Assembly: GCA_039566865.1 (NCBI GenBank) | Contig: CM076943.1 | Coordinates: 12,200,001-12,264,000, forward strand | Source of the DNA: Aurelia coerulea | Lineage: Eukaryota; Cnidaria; Scyphozoa; Semaeostomeae; Ulmaridae | Length of the DNA: 64,000 nt | Reading direction: 5' to 3' | Shown here: positions 34,883 through 46,629 of the stretch, in pieces | Layout: every line of letters starts with the position of its first letter | Position numbering within the stretch: the first letter of the stretch is position 1 | The notes under the pieces: generated by a model | Seen by the model: only the letters and a program-made list of their open reading frames with translations | The model's database searches: none | What the model was told of the DNA's origin: nothing | Program-made: the position numbers and the translations under genes

Positions 34883-36260
34883 AAAATCTCCATGAAAGTA
34901 TCAAGTAAAGCTTACACGTAAGCTGCTTGTGGTGGCGAGAAATCAAGACAGAAACACACCGACGATCTTAGAGCATTCTAAATGCGATAAGATTGTATGT
35001 AGACACTGGTTGGCTACGAATCAACTATCTGATATACATTTGAAATACAGATAAATTGAACAGTGAACTGGTTAAGGGTGAAACTAAGGAATATCACTGG
35101 GAGGGGAAGCAGGCTCCCAATTTACCAACAAAAATGGGCGTTCCCCCGGCTTCATCGTAGACCATAATACCATGGTCCATAAGCATCCATATCTATAGTA
35201 TTTGGACCAATGTAAAATAAGACTGACATTACAAAAGGCAGTGGTGGACACTTGAGGGGGTTGATTGGGTGCAGTCACTCCCCAAGAGCTGGCCATTATA
35301 ACCCCTGTTTGAAAAACAATTCAGTTTGACTGAAAAATATCTTCATCCCTTTCAACATTCAGCAAATGTCTGCCACAGATTGTTTCGATTATGCTGCAAC
35401 TTTTCAGCTCTTTTTTGCTCGTTAAGGTTTGTTGATAGCAGGGAAAACCATGACAAGCATGTGGCCTATTTTAAAAGCAACATGACACGATAATTCATAT
35501 AAAAATACAAACATTGCAACAATGACCAGCTGCTATTTTTTGGTTTTTCACAATCTAGATCTTATTCAAAACCCAAAGGGAGTAATGAGGAGCATTTCCA
35601 GCTTCCAGCTGTTTTCAATGAAAAACGTGGGATATACACAAGCGTATGAAAAAGCAGGCTAAAAGAGCGAGGGAACTAAACAAAAACTTGCGGGACAGTA
35701 AATAAAATCAGGACGAACAAAATAAAAAAGAAAGAGCAGGAACTTTTTCGAAAGAAACCAGGATTGTGGATCAAATAGAATGAACCCAAAGCTGTTGTGC
35801 ACCACATACATAGCATTCACAAATCTCTGTTAAATAGCAAACCATACCATTCTTAGATTAAGAAGGATGCAGTATAGGCCTGTGAAGGCGTATAATTGGA
35901 AGAGTATACAACATATAGTAGACAAAACGAAGAAAGACCGCATTCGGCTTTGCAATCCTGAGAAAGTCTAAGCTAAACCAATCCCTCTTATCCTGACAGT
36001 TTGGTCATGTATTTACGTCAATTAAGGTTGATTATTCCAGTACTAAAGAAATGGTCTCAAAACATACCCAAAGGAAAACACTGCTTTATCGAATCAACAA
36101 ACACCATTTTACACAGCAAACTTTACCCCATTGTCATAAGAATAAAGTTAATCGTTAAACAATCATATCCATGACGTTATTGGTTAATTCTTTATCAACA
36201 TTTGTTTGGGTTGAACTTGCCAGGTATTACGTAGCAAGCAGGTACACTTTTATCTGAGTA

Positions 36261-36854
36261 CCGGGTGTCCCAAAATGATGTATTATCGTTTGATTGCTTA
36301 TATCTCCATAACCAATGAACCGATTTTCAAAAACTTTATTTTATCTGATTGCCGAAAGGCTAAATTGTATTTGAGGATGTTGGCTGTAGTTTAGGCCAAT
36401 TTCTTCATGTCGAAAAGAAGATCGATAAAGCTGCTCAAATTCAAGCCTTAGATGTCATGAAAAAGAAACGGTCTTCTTTGCCAGTCAACATTTTAGATGT
36501 GATGCAAAAGGCTGAACTTATATGTTGTTTATTGAATATATGGCGTTCAGAGAATACGAATTCAGTTAATACTGAGTTCAGAGAATATGAATACGAGTTC
36601 AGCCTTTTGTATCACATCTAAAATATTGACTGGAAAGATAGGCCGTTTCTTTCTCATGCCATCTAAGGCTTGAATTTGAGCAAGTTTATCGATCTGCTTT
36701 TCGACATGAAAACGCCGCGGTAAAACCACAACCAACATCTTAATATACAATTTTGCCTTCAGCCAATCAAATAAAGCAAAATTTTTGAAAATCGGTTCAT
36801 TGGTTATGGAGATGTAAGCAATCAAACAATAATACATCATTTTGGGACACCCGG
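36261..36854. repeat. TA-flanked foldback MITE with CCGGGTGTCCCAAAATG ends
   Basis: The element is exactly bounded by TA at 36259-36260 and 36855-36856. The arms are about 265 bp each (CCGGGTGTCCCAAAATGATG and its inverse; ACCAATGAACCGATTTTC and GAAAATCGGTTCATTGGT; CAAATTCAAGCCTTAGATG and CATCTAAGGCTTGAATTTG). TA duplication and these termini suggest mobilisation by a Tc1/mariner-type transposase. A 108-codon minus-strand open frame across the right arm is a shadow. Confidence 0.85.
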
Positions 36855-36857
36855 TAT

Positions 36858-36930
36858 ATTTAAGCTCAACTGGTACAGCGTCTGCCATGAAAGCAGAAGA
36901 TTCCGAGTTCGAATCTCGGTCTCACCTCAA
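36858..36930 (+). pseudogene. tRNA-like sequence (pseudo-tRNA or SINE head)
   Basis: An A-box-like TTAAGCTCAACTGGTACAGC is followed by an anticodon-arm stem TCTGC/GCAGA, a perfect T-arm CCGAG-TTCGAAT-CTCGG carrying a B-box, and the 3' acceptor half TCTCACC. The 5' acceptor half (expected GGTGAGA) is missing: the preceding DNA is the end of the MITE at 36261-36854. The loop CATGAAA lacks U33. It is therefore probably a tRNA-derived remnant, not a functional tRNA. Confidence 0.5.
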
Positions 36931-37051
36931 TTTTTCCATTTTACCATTTTCCATTTCCATTTTCCAAAATAAACATGTATATGGGTACTCGGCCTGCGCT
37001 GACTTTTTTAATCGATACAATATTAAGTAGCAAAGAAAAGAGAAACAAGTA

Positions 37052-37863
37052 CAGGGTGTCCCAGAAAAATTGTTCGATGTTTGATTAAATTTTAAAAAAT
37101 AACGATAAAATGTACAGGCTCCTTGTTACATAAGCCTGTTTCTAAGATTTTAAATTAATTTTAGACGCCAGAATCTTGGAAATCCGCTAAGAATTCACGG
37201 AGTTATAAGCTTTTGAAGTTCAAGTTTGTGCGAAAGCTGAAACCAGACGCCCCTAACTGACTTGTTTTCCAAAAAGACGTCCTAAAATTGAGGTAACAGA
37301 AGACTTTCCAATGTTTTACCTCTCGTTGATGTCAGAGCAAACCAAATGGGACTTCCAAAGTTATTTAAGTCCTGTGACCGTAGCCAAAATTTACTTAAGA
37401 ATACCAGTATCTGAAACATGGAGTGAAAACTTAATCAACGAGAGATGTGGCAATTCCAGATTGTGCTGAACAGGATTCCTCCAAGCATCCATAACCTTAC
37501 CTTGGGTACCAGCCTGTTTTTATGTTAGAGAGTCTGGTACCCAGGGTACCATCACCTTGATTGAATGTTATAAAAAGCTAGTTTATGGAAAGTGCTTTTG
37601 AAATTCCATTTGATTTGCTTTGAATAACGAGATGCTACTTTCACAAAATTTGCAAATTTAGAGGCGTCTGGTTTCAGCTTTCACACAAACTTGAACTTCG
37701 AAAGCTCCTAACTCCATGAATATTGAGCCGATTTTCTAGCGTCCGGTGTCTAAAATTAATTTAAAATCTCAGCGATATGGTTATTTTACCACAGAGCCCA
37801 TTCAATATTTCGTTATTTTTTAATATCTAATCAAACGTCTAACAATCTTTTTGGGACCCCCTG
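37052..37863. repeat. TA-flanked foldback MITE with CAGGGTGTCCC ends
   Basis: TA lies at 37050-37051 and 37864-37865. The ends CAGGGTGTCCCAGAAAAATT and AATCTTTTTGGGACCCCCTG are inverse. The arms continue (GACGCCAGAATCTTGG/TAGCGTCCGGTGTC, AAACCAGACGCCCC/GAGGCGTCTGGTTT). In the centre is a second small palindrome (37499-37549: CTTGGGTACCAGCC / TCTGGTACCCAGGG) that also occurs at 17590 and 45285-45340, so a smaller element may be nested within this one. Confidence 0.8.
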
Positions 37864-37999
37864 TAGGTACAAAAGATAGAGAGCTTGTAAGATTACTACT
37901 GATTACTGACTGTATTTCAATATGGGGATACATGATCTGCAATCAGACAGAGGTCTGCGATTGCTGTTATCTTTCAAAGGGCTACCCACTTCTAACTGC

Positions 38000-40900
38000 A
38001 ACCATTTTTAGGCACTCGAAACACACCAATATGACTGGCATATACCCGTGCCTCTGATATTCATGTACCCCTCCCAAGCCTCATGAACATTTTTTTGTAC
38101 CCTGCTCCAGAATTTTCCACTCAAAATGATAACCTGTTCTAGAAAAATTTGGTGAAAAGTATACTCCAAAACATGAAATTTGACCAAAAAACGACCCGAT
38201 CTAACAGAATATTCCCTTTTGACATGTTTTGACAACCTGCTTCAGGAAAATTACCTCATTTTGATACCCTGTGCTAGAAGAAATTAGTGAAAACGATATC
38301 CTTAAAAACACCACATGCCCATCAGACAAATATACTAAGTAGCCCCCCCCCCAGGGCAAAAGAACAACACATGCCACTTATCTTCCTAGTTCTCCATCAA
38401 CTGAGAACATCAAATACTTTTTTAATAATAAGACATCTAGGCCAAGAGGTCCTCTAACCTTAAAAAATAGTTTAGATTGACTTAGTCCCCCTCGCTTAGC
38501 TACTCCTAACCCAGTTGATTTATCTTAACATCTGACAGCTTGTACAGAAGAAACTAAAGGTCCCCACATCAAACGACAAAAACAATAAAGTTTCTAATTA
38601 TCATCTTTTTACTCAAAGCAGATGTCCTTTGCATAATTCATGCTTCCATGATAAACACAAAAATTTTTAAAAGGGAAATGTACTAAATTTCCTGCTTATC
38701 AATGAAGAATGAATACAGAATGTATCAGGGGGAGGGAATGAAGCAAACTGTGATGAATGTGAAACATATCAAAGTCAAAATGCAACCATGAAAAATGATA
38801 CTGTCATTCATATCTTTCTTTAGACACTGAAGTTCAACTCAAATCCTAACAACAACTATCTTCATAAAAGGACTTTGGCCTAGTACTCAATCTTGTTCTC
38901 AATTCTCATTCTTTCTGAATTCTAAGTTTCATAGAAGTTCCTGAGAGGTTTTGCAAAATACTGTAGTTTTTGTTCAAATCAGGAAGGGATTTCCTATAAA
39001 TACCTTTGTGAAAACATTACAACATTTGAGTAAGTGAGGCAGGCAAAGTTAATTACAATAAATAGAAATTCTTTGGATTTTGTTTGGGTTTTACATAGAG
39101 TGCCTTTAAAATCTGTAAAATCAAAGCAAAAAATTGCTTATTATTTTAGAAACTGGTGCTGAGCTTCTTTTTAAAAGGCCTTCAGTATATTGGCAGAGAG
39201 GTGAAACCATTGAATCCATGATAGTTCAAGACATTATGGACATCAATCCATAATAGCCCAAGACACAAAGCTCAGATATTGCACATGTTTCCAAGATTTC
39301 TTCATCTGCAGCAACAAACAAATTCAGTGACAAAATGTGCCTACTTTAGTCACATATTCTTACATACTGTATGTCCTAACATTTCAATAAGACATATGAC
39401 GTTTCTTGATTTTTCTTACAACAGCTCAAACACTTACAGATCTCTCATCATCTTATAACTTTATCCATCAGTCTATACATATAGGCGCATATCCCAAAAT
39501 AACTTTGATTGAACTAAAAAGCAATGCACCTAGGAAGGATCAAAACTCGATATGCATGAGTGTGAGAAAGAGTCTGAACCAAACTGAGATCAAAACAATT
39601 CATGCTGAGCCAACAGATTTGAAAAGTCAGGTACACAGACATGTTTGTTTACAAAAGATGTCAATGATCTATTTCACCAGGTTGCTTGACATGATCTATA
39701 GATATTAGAGATGGTCTACAATATTAGGTCATTCAGAACACATGGTAGGAGTAACTGAACCAATACATACATATATGGTGGCCCAGAGGCTAAGTTCTAG
39801 CAATCAGAATATCATGGATAAAATTAGCTCAACAATAGCTTTTTGAAAGAATTCTTACATTTGTTATTACCTGTCACAAAATGTTGGGTCCTTTTTCCGC
39901 TATATTGAAACATCTCTTAATATCTTTCGATGACATAGAAATCAATTGCTGCAACTATGCCTTTTAAAAAGTGGATCATATTTGGTCAAATTTGGAGGGT
40001 AAAAACTGAAAATGTTTTATTTCCGGGGTATCACTGATAGCTCCAAAGCACTATCTATCAACTAATGCTCTCGAGCAAAAAAATGAATTCATCCAGCAGG
40101 CAGCTAGCAAAATAACTGTGGCCTTGTACACATTGTTTTCCTGCCTAAAAGTTCATGAGGAAATCCTTAAGTTCTTTAATCTTGTTCAAAAATCCTTGAG
40201 TTCTTTAATCTTGTTCAAAATTGCAGTATTTTTGAGAATTTTTATCACGTTACTGTCAGCACGGACTGTACCTTGACTGTACTGAGGGGAGGCACTGGGT
40301 AAGGGGTAGGGTTGCGGTTACCTTCAGACTTTGGATTCTGCTTATAGGGACACTAGCTCTCATACATTAAAAAAATTAAATTTGGCTACAATTTGCAGCA
40401 ATAGTGGTCTCAGCATTCTTATCATATTATACAACTATGCAAAGAGACAGTCAGTAGACAGTCTTGATACTTCTCTATTTGTTTGGAAATTGGACTGTTT
40501 GCCTTTTATTGGATCAATAAAAGATGTCAAAGGTGTAAAAGATGTAAAAGGTTTCAAGATGTATGGACTGCATTGTTATAATAGTACATAGTTATTGAGC
40601 TTAGAAGTAAACTGAAATAAAGAAATCCAACCAAATGACCAGACTGGAATCGGCGTATGTTGCGCCATATTTATATGGCGGACAGACTCACTCTAAACAA
40701 TAGAAATAGCAATAGAACAAAAGAAATTGGCGTACATATATGGCGTACCGCGTACATGGATTCCACCTAGGCCAAATGACTGAGAAGGATTTGTAATAAT
40801 TGTCAAAACAGTGAGAGTTAAGACCTTTATCAAATAAGACAGAGGTTAATGCAATGCAATTTCACACATTTCCAAAGGATGCCAGCATGAAGTGCTTGAA

Positions 40901-41780
40901 AGAGCTGGCTTTTCCCTAGGGGGTCCCTCCTATACTTTCATATGGTATCAAGCTTGTACAAAGGTTTAAAAAATGCACTCTACACACTGACCTGTTTCAG
41001 TGAAATACTTACCCTAATCGCGGAAAATTTTCTTGAGAACATACTATGCCTTTCATGTGTCAAATAGAACTTCTCAAGTTCAGGTACCCTATTCGCTGAA
41101 AAGTCACTCACTAAAATTGCAAATCTTGCTTGCTTGATTTGAAGATGAGGAAACTGGTCCCAAATTCCTACCCCCATCTTGTTGTGCTGGCCTGCTAAGT
41201 TCTTTGACTCCTTACAAATTCTACTTAGGAACTTTGATTAAAATATAATTGCAGAAGAGTTTAAATTTATCAAATGCAAAAATTACACCCTTTTTTAAAT
41301 TGGCACCCCTATGGGCCTTGCGCCTACTTTGAAAGAAAGGCACCCTTTCTGGTGTCTTTTTGTACAATCATCATAACACACCAGGTACCAAGTGGCCCCC
41401 CGGAGGCTTTTCTTCAGTTCATTGATAGATGGCAGTAAATTTACAACTGGCCAGTGAAATTTACATGTCATCATGCAAAATTCACTCCCATGATGATCTG
41501 TGTTTCAACCGGGCGGGATACCATTCTGTCAACGAATTTCTTATATCACAAACCTTCATAAACGTTTCAGGTTGAAATGTATGTACAAAAGTAAAAACAT
41601 AAAAATCGTCAGGACTACCTAGATCGAAGTTTAGATCACGTAAATTTGATGGAGGGGGGAGGGGCGGGAATTTCTCTCCTTTCCTCCTTCCGTTCTCTCC
41701 TACTTCACGTTGTTGTTCGAGGCGAGAATAAATGCAACAATATCGTGCAAGCATACCCCTTCTCCTGCCGTATAAAAATA
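38000..41780. other. Intron 1 of gene 2, largely unremarkable
   Basis: I see no coding exon here. A 29-bp direct duplication (AAATCCTTAAGTTCTTTAAT unit) lies at 40161-40218. C-runs at 38344 and degenerate short-period repeats (TTTTGTACCCTGCTCCAGAA type) around 38090-38300 resemble those at 43790-44060 and 45700-45960. Open frames of 60-100 codons are AT-driven. Confidence 0.4.
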
Positions 41781-41792
41781 GCAGTTAGCTTC

Positions 41793-42873
41793 TACACTTA
41801 CCTCACATAAGTATTGCACCACCTAACACAAAATGGCACCCAAAAGTGTCTTTCAGCCCAACCAACAAAATTTGCATAACAAAAGCATCAGCATTGAAGG
41901 GTTTCTCCACCGGGTGTTTTGGTTGGAAAAGAATTGTTAATTCGTTTGCTTTTCATTCATAAATAAAATGAAACGTTATTTTGTTGGCTTCTTTGATAAA
42001 TTAGCAAAAACCTCCGGGCAACACTGCACGAGATTTTGGCAGTATAGCTGGAGGAGTAGGCCAAAACAAAATGAGAAACGGATAGATATCTGAGGGCAAA
42101 GAAAACAAAATTTAGTGTTTTCAAATTAGGATTCTGCAAACTTTATCCTCGTGATAAAATTTGTCCACTTTGACTTTGATAAAAGAAGAAATTTCAAATA
42201 AATAACAAAGCCTTCATATTCAATGTAGCTGAACTTGAATTTCTCTAAGAAGGAGTCACGTTAAAAAAACATGCTCCAGTCACTGGTTAAATTTCAAAAT
42301 TATCTTCAAACTAAATTAAACCGTAGCGATTTCGTTAAGCACATCAAAATCCATATATCTAAGTGTCAACCACCTGCCTAAAGTCTTCCAGGAAGCAAAA
42401 TTAATGTTAATGTTATAAAAGTGATATCAAGGATATTCTTACCTTGGAATGGTTTCTTTCCGTTTTCCCTTTGTGTTTATCCTTCTTGCCTTCCTCACAG
42501 AAAACTTTTGTCATAGCGATAAAGTTTGTAGAATCCTAATTTGAAAACTATAAAATGTTGTTGTCTTTGCCCCCAGATATCTATCCGTTTCTCATTTCGT
42601 TTTGGCCTACTCCTCCAGCTACGCTCCCAAAATCTTGTGCAGTGTTGTCCGGAGGTTTTTGCTAATTTATCAAAGAAACCAACAAAATAACGTTTCATTT
42701 TGTTTATGAATGAAAAGCAAACGAATTAACAATTCTTTTCCAACCAAAACACCCGGTAGAGAAACCCTTCAATGCTGATGCTTTTGTTATGTAAATTTTG
42801 TTGGTTGGGCTGAAAGACACTTTTGGGCGCCATTTTGTGTTAGGTGGTGCAATACTTATGTGAGGTAAGTGTA
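41793..42873. repeat. Inverted repeat with 355-bp arms bracketing gene 2 exon 1
   Basis: The left arm 41793-42147 and right arm 42518-42873 are inverse copies with roughly 90 percent identity by eye (CACTTACCTCACATAAGTAT and ATACTTATGTGAGGTAAGTG; CAACCAACAAAATTTGCAT and TGTAAATTTTGTTGGTTG). The 370-bp spacer holds the 72-base first coding exon. The right arm stops four bases before the start codon, so it forms the presumed promoter and 5' UTR. Each arm carries a 35-codon frame beginning MAPKSVFQPNQQN (41833-41940 plus; 42833-42726 minus). Confidence 0.9.
42443..42514 (-). CDS. Gene 2, exon 1 with start codon
   Basis: Read on the minus strand: ATG at 42514, then MTKVFCEEGKKDKHKGKTER and NHSK, then donor GTAAGA. 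It ends in phase 0, matching exon 2 (GGKESNN); the junction continues the Lys/Gly/Asn-rich character. With exons 2-4 this gives a complete 544-residue protein (1635 bases of CDS) without signal peptide or membrane segment, probably intracellular. The start was chosen because it is the only in-frame ATG before the inverted repeat. A 67-codon frame starting at 42698 overlaps it out of frame and would be an upstream ORF if transcription begins that far upstream. Confidence 0.65.
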
Positions 42874-43089
42874 GTTACTGTTAGTATATCGGGTAAAAGG
42901 TCTCGACCGGTATTCCATCAAAGTTCGAGGCAGTTTCTCAAATTGAATAGTATGAAGGGCCTAAGCACCCAGCCAGCATTAGAAACGCGCTTACATCAAA
43001 ACAGGTGGCGGGTCAAAGAACATAAAAATCATAAATATGAAAAGTGACTTCTTACCGATCCACCACACAAATGACCAAAGAACTTGCGA

Positions 43090-46000
43090 ACTGATTTCAT
43101 CTGGTTGGAGGACTAGAAAACGAGAGGCATTGGATTGGTTGGGTGACCCTTCCTTCTGCACCTCCAATTCACATGTCTACTCATGCACGACGATAAATCT
43201 CACAAAATTTGACGGGTATCATATTCATATGTGTCATACACCGGAGACTATTCCTAATCTATGGGATACCTGTTGTATACACATATTTTGTTTATAAAAG
43301 AAACTCAATCTTCATGTTGTCCTTATGAACATTTAAAAAAAAAGAAAATTCCAAGGCTTAGACATTACTCAGGGTACTTTCTGAATAAAACAGAAAAAAA
43401 TAAAAATGAAGTAAAAACAGGCACATAATTTGCTACATTGAAATAGATAATTTTTCAAGTTGTGGTTCCTATCACTGGAGTTTCTTAATTTTTGGCAATC
43501 TGAGAGTTGAGTTTCTGTTATGTTGTGGTTCCTAATAAAAAAGAATACAGGAAACATCTCAGTGACATTTTTAAAGTCTAGCAGGCTGCCGAAATGGATA
43601 TTCTTCTTCGTATCAACATTTGCAAGGGGCATTTCACTCCAAAAAATCTGGTACACTTAGCCAACAAATTCTGTTTTTTAATAACAAAACCATCAAAAAT
43701 CCGTAATACGTGTTAATTATAAGACACAATAACTACGTATTCTGGCTGGATCCGTCTCACCTCCTTCCAGACCACTAAGATATGGACCCGGAGGGGGTAC
43801 TTCGATACTTGACCTGACGGGATATGCCGCTGAACAGGGTGTCCTTTTGCGGTAAAAATTATGCGACAGGGTGTCCTTTTCTGCAAAAATTATGGGATAG
43901 GATATCATGATTGTTCAGAAAGTTATGGGATAGGGTATCATATTGAAAGGAAAATGTTTAGAGTTCTCTGGGAACAATTGATTACGTATAATGTTGGCAA
44001 AATGTTTGCACGATAGGGTATATTTTTGGGACATTTTTCATGCGACAGGGTGCAGGGTGTGGAGATGTTTTCCACACACCCCCGCCACGTCCCTAATCAA
44101 GTGCCCCCTCCCCCTCCGGGGATATGTAAAGAGAGAAGGGGTCTTTATTGTCTGGAAGCAAAGTAGGATCATCGTGCGAACCGTCGCTGAGGTAGAAGTG
44201 GTGTGTCGATTTTATCACTGTGCACTGCTTGTTGCTCACAAAGAAGGCTGAAATGAGCTCGGAATTTTCCAATATAATATACTGGCCTATTCCCTAGGGG
44301 CTACTAAACTGCTCACACCCCAGGCCTCTCAAGCAATCTCGGGTGTGTAGAGCCTTATGGAACCTTGGAATTCCGTGAGACTTCTCCGGTGAGAATATCT
44401 AAAAAGATACATGGTCTAAACTCCTACAGTACTTTTCTACAATTAATTTCTACGATAATAAAGATGATAATCACGTGTGGACAACCTGTGTATGCCAAGG
44501 AGGCCTGGGAGTCAAATATTTTGCCCGCTGCTCAGGGCCGTCGAGAGCCAGCTCGGGCCCTGGACCGATTCTTAGGATCGGGCCTCAGGGGGGGGCTTGG
44601 GGGGAAGCCCCCAAGAAAATTTTCTGGGACCACACCCTTTAGATTCTCGGAGAATGAAGGAAACGCCCTTTTTAAAAAACTGCTTTAGAAAATATTTTTT
44701 GGATATTCCATGAAAAAGTTATCAAGGAAGCGCTATTTATGGTAAACAATGAACAGATTCGTTCTTACCAGGTGACTTCGCGAAAGTCAACTCGTAAGGT
44801 ACAAACACAAAAACTTTTAAACATAGCCAAATAAGAAAACTATTTTCTTATGTCTATGTTTTAAGGCAGGTGGCTAGATTGCCATAAAAGTTGCTGTAAG
44901 GAGATTTTACAGCAATAAATAATCTTTGTCGAACGATATTTTTACGGGCCCCTTCGAGGCCCGGGCCCCGGACCTTTTACCCCCTCCAACCCCCCCTCTC
45001 GACGGTCCTGCCCCTGCTACATTACTTACCTACCACCTCCGTCAGTGGCGGCGCCAACCAGCCAGATAAGGTTACAATCCGGGTTGTGGGAGCGGTGTCC
45101 ACAGAAAATTTTTCTGGTATCATCCTCTTTGCTGCTAGGAAATACCCTTTTACCAGTAGAAAACGCCCTCTTTACGGCAGAAGAACACTCGTCAGTGATG
45201 CGAATGATGCTGCTAAAATCTCAGGAACTGTCAATGAGAAATTCTGCTAAACAGAAGTTGAAAACAACGCTTACTATACCCTGGGTACCAGAGCCAAGAA
45301 GATGTAAAATTTTGGCTTTGGCTCTGGCACCCAGGGTACACTGACTAGTTATTTGATGCAGCACCAGGGGCTCCACTTTGTAGCATCAAATGTAAGTCAT
45401 TAACCCTATCACGCGTAGGGGGCTTGATCAATCACCCCCCAGCGGTTTCTTTTGTGGATTTTACCAAATGCGCTTAAAACGTTGATGCTTTCTGACTTTC
45501 AGGATAAAATCTACAGCTCATGTGATACAATGATGAAAAGACGAGAATATACGGTATACTTCTTTTCAATCACATAGTTTTTGTAATGCAAAAGTATGAT
45601 TGTGCGTGTTTCGACACTATGCATGCGCAAATTCTTTCATTTCCAGGAATAGGTCCCCCAGCACGGGGGGGGGGGGTTCTTCCATATTAAAGGTACCTGG
45701 GTGGGGATGTGCCGCGAGCAAGGGTATACATTTCGGACTTCTAGTCTAGCCAAGACTATACTTTTTTGCAATTTTGGTCCAGCCAAGGTCTAGCCAAGGT
45801 CTAGCCAAGGGTATCATATTTGGCAAAACTGGTCTAGGAAACGGTCATCGTTATCATATTTGGTACCAAGGGTATCATATTCCACAATATTGGTCTAGGG
45901 AACGGTCAACATTGGTCTAACTAATGGTACCATTTTCGTAAAAATTAGTCCAGCCAACATTACCACTTTGAACATACTCGCGGCAGACCCTTACCCATTA

Positions 46001-46420
46001 TTTTGCTATGCTTTATGCTGTAGACATTGGTTTATGCAAATTTGAACGATACGCCCAAATAAGAAGGGTAAGTACATTAGCAGTAGTGGGCAAAGGATTT
46101 GATTCCCATACTTCATGTCTGATTTCAGCTGGTTGGAAGTTCTGCATCTCCAAATCACATGTCTTTTCATGAATGACGATAAATTTGCCAAGCTAAACGG
46201 GTATCATATTAATGCACTTCAGACCCAAGGAGTCAAAAAGAACACCTTAGCCACCTGTTGTCACATTGCAAAGAAACGGTAATCAACTCTTGTGTATGGT
46301 ATCTACTGTTGCCTGGAAGACGAAGACAAGCCGTTGAAATGTTTACCAGTTGACTGTTTCTTCTGCATCCTCAATCCACCTGTCTAAATTCATGCACGAT
46401 ATCTTGGCAAATCTCACAAC
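43090..46420. repeat. Scattered pieces of a degenerate repeat family
   Basis: TTTCATCTGGTTGGAG..TCCAATTCACATGTCT..CACGACGATAAAT..GACGGGTATCATATT at 43090-43230 recurs at 46125-46210 (TTTCAGCTGGTTGGAAG..CCAAATCACATGTCT..GACGATAAAT..GGGTATCATATT) and partly at 46360-46420. Short-period tracts with GGGATAGGGTATCAT (43790-44060) and GGTATCATATTTGG / GGTCTAG (45700-45960) lie between. These are decayed tandem or mobile sequences; no gene is supported. Confidence 0.45.
44533..45010. repeat. hAT-like non-autonomous element
   Basis: The ends CAGGGCCGTCGAGAG (44533) and CTCTCGACGGTCCTG (45010) are inverse. The flanking octamers CCGCTGCT (44525-44532) and CCCCTGCT (45011-45018) match at seven of eight bases, fitting the 8-bp duplications of hAT elements. 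The interior GGGGCTT..GCCCCC, TTCTGGGACCACACCCTTTA is related to that of the element at 61879-62963. Confidence 0.75.
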
Positions 46421-46449
46421 TGTGACCCCCCCCCCCTCCCCTCACAGAG

Positions 46450-46560
46450 AAAGAATCTGGAGTACGGGGAGGTAGGAAGCATCTTAAACTTTGAGGGACA
46501 CTGCTCTTCAATTCAAGGGCAATTTTATCATAAAAAGGGCACTTTAAGATACATCGAATT
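46450..46560. repeat. Short dispersed repeat shared with 60430-60552
   Basis: AGGTAGGAAGCATCTTAAAC followed by TTTGAGGGACACTG and AAGGGCA motifs is, on the opposite strand, GGGGCACTTTTCATTG..CAACTTTGAGATGCTTCCTA at 60430-60552. The function is unknown. Confidence 0.45.
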
Positions 46561-46629
46561 CTTACGGTAAGAAAGTGAAATATGGAGGAAAACAGTGCGA
46601 ATCCTAATTGATATCCGATTTCCTTCACA

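Noticed and set aside
35084..35296. 70-codon minus-strand frame MASSWGVTAPNQ...
   Set aside because: No recognised domain, no flanking splice signals in phase with gene 2, Trp/Ser/Pro-rich by chance composition.
36562..36888. 108-codon minus-strand frame
   Set aside because: Lies across the right arm of a foldback MITE; the opposite arm encodes nothing comparable.
42495..42698. 67-codon minus-strand frame MKRYFVGFFDKL...
   Set aside because: Sits in the inverted-repeat arm and overlaps the start of gene 2 out of frame; noted as a possible upstream ORF only. The left arm does not keep it intact.
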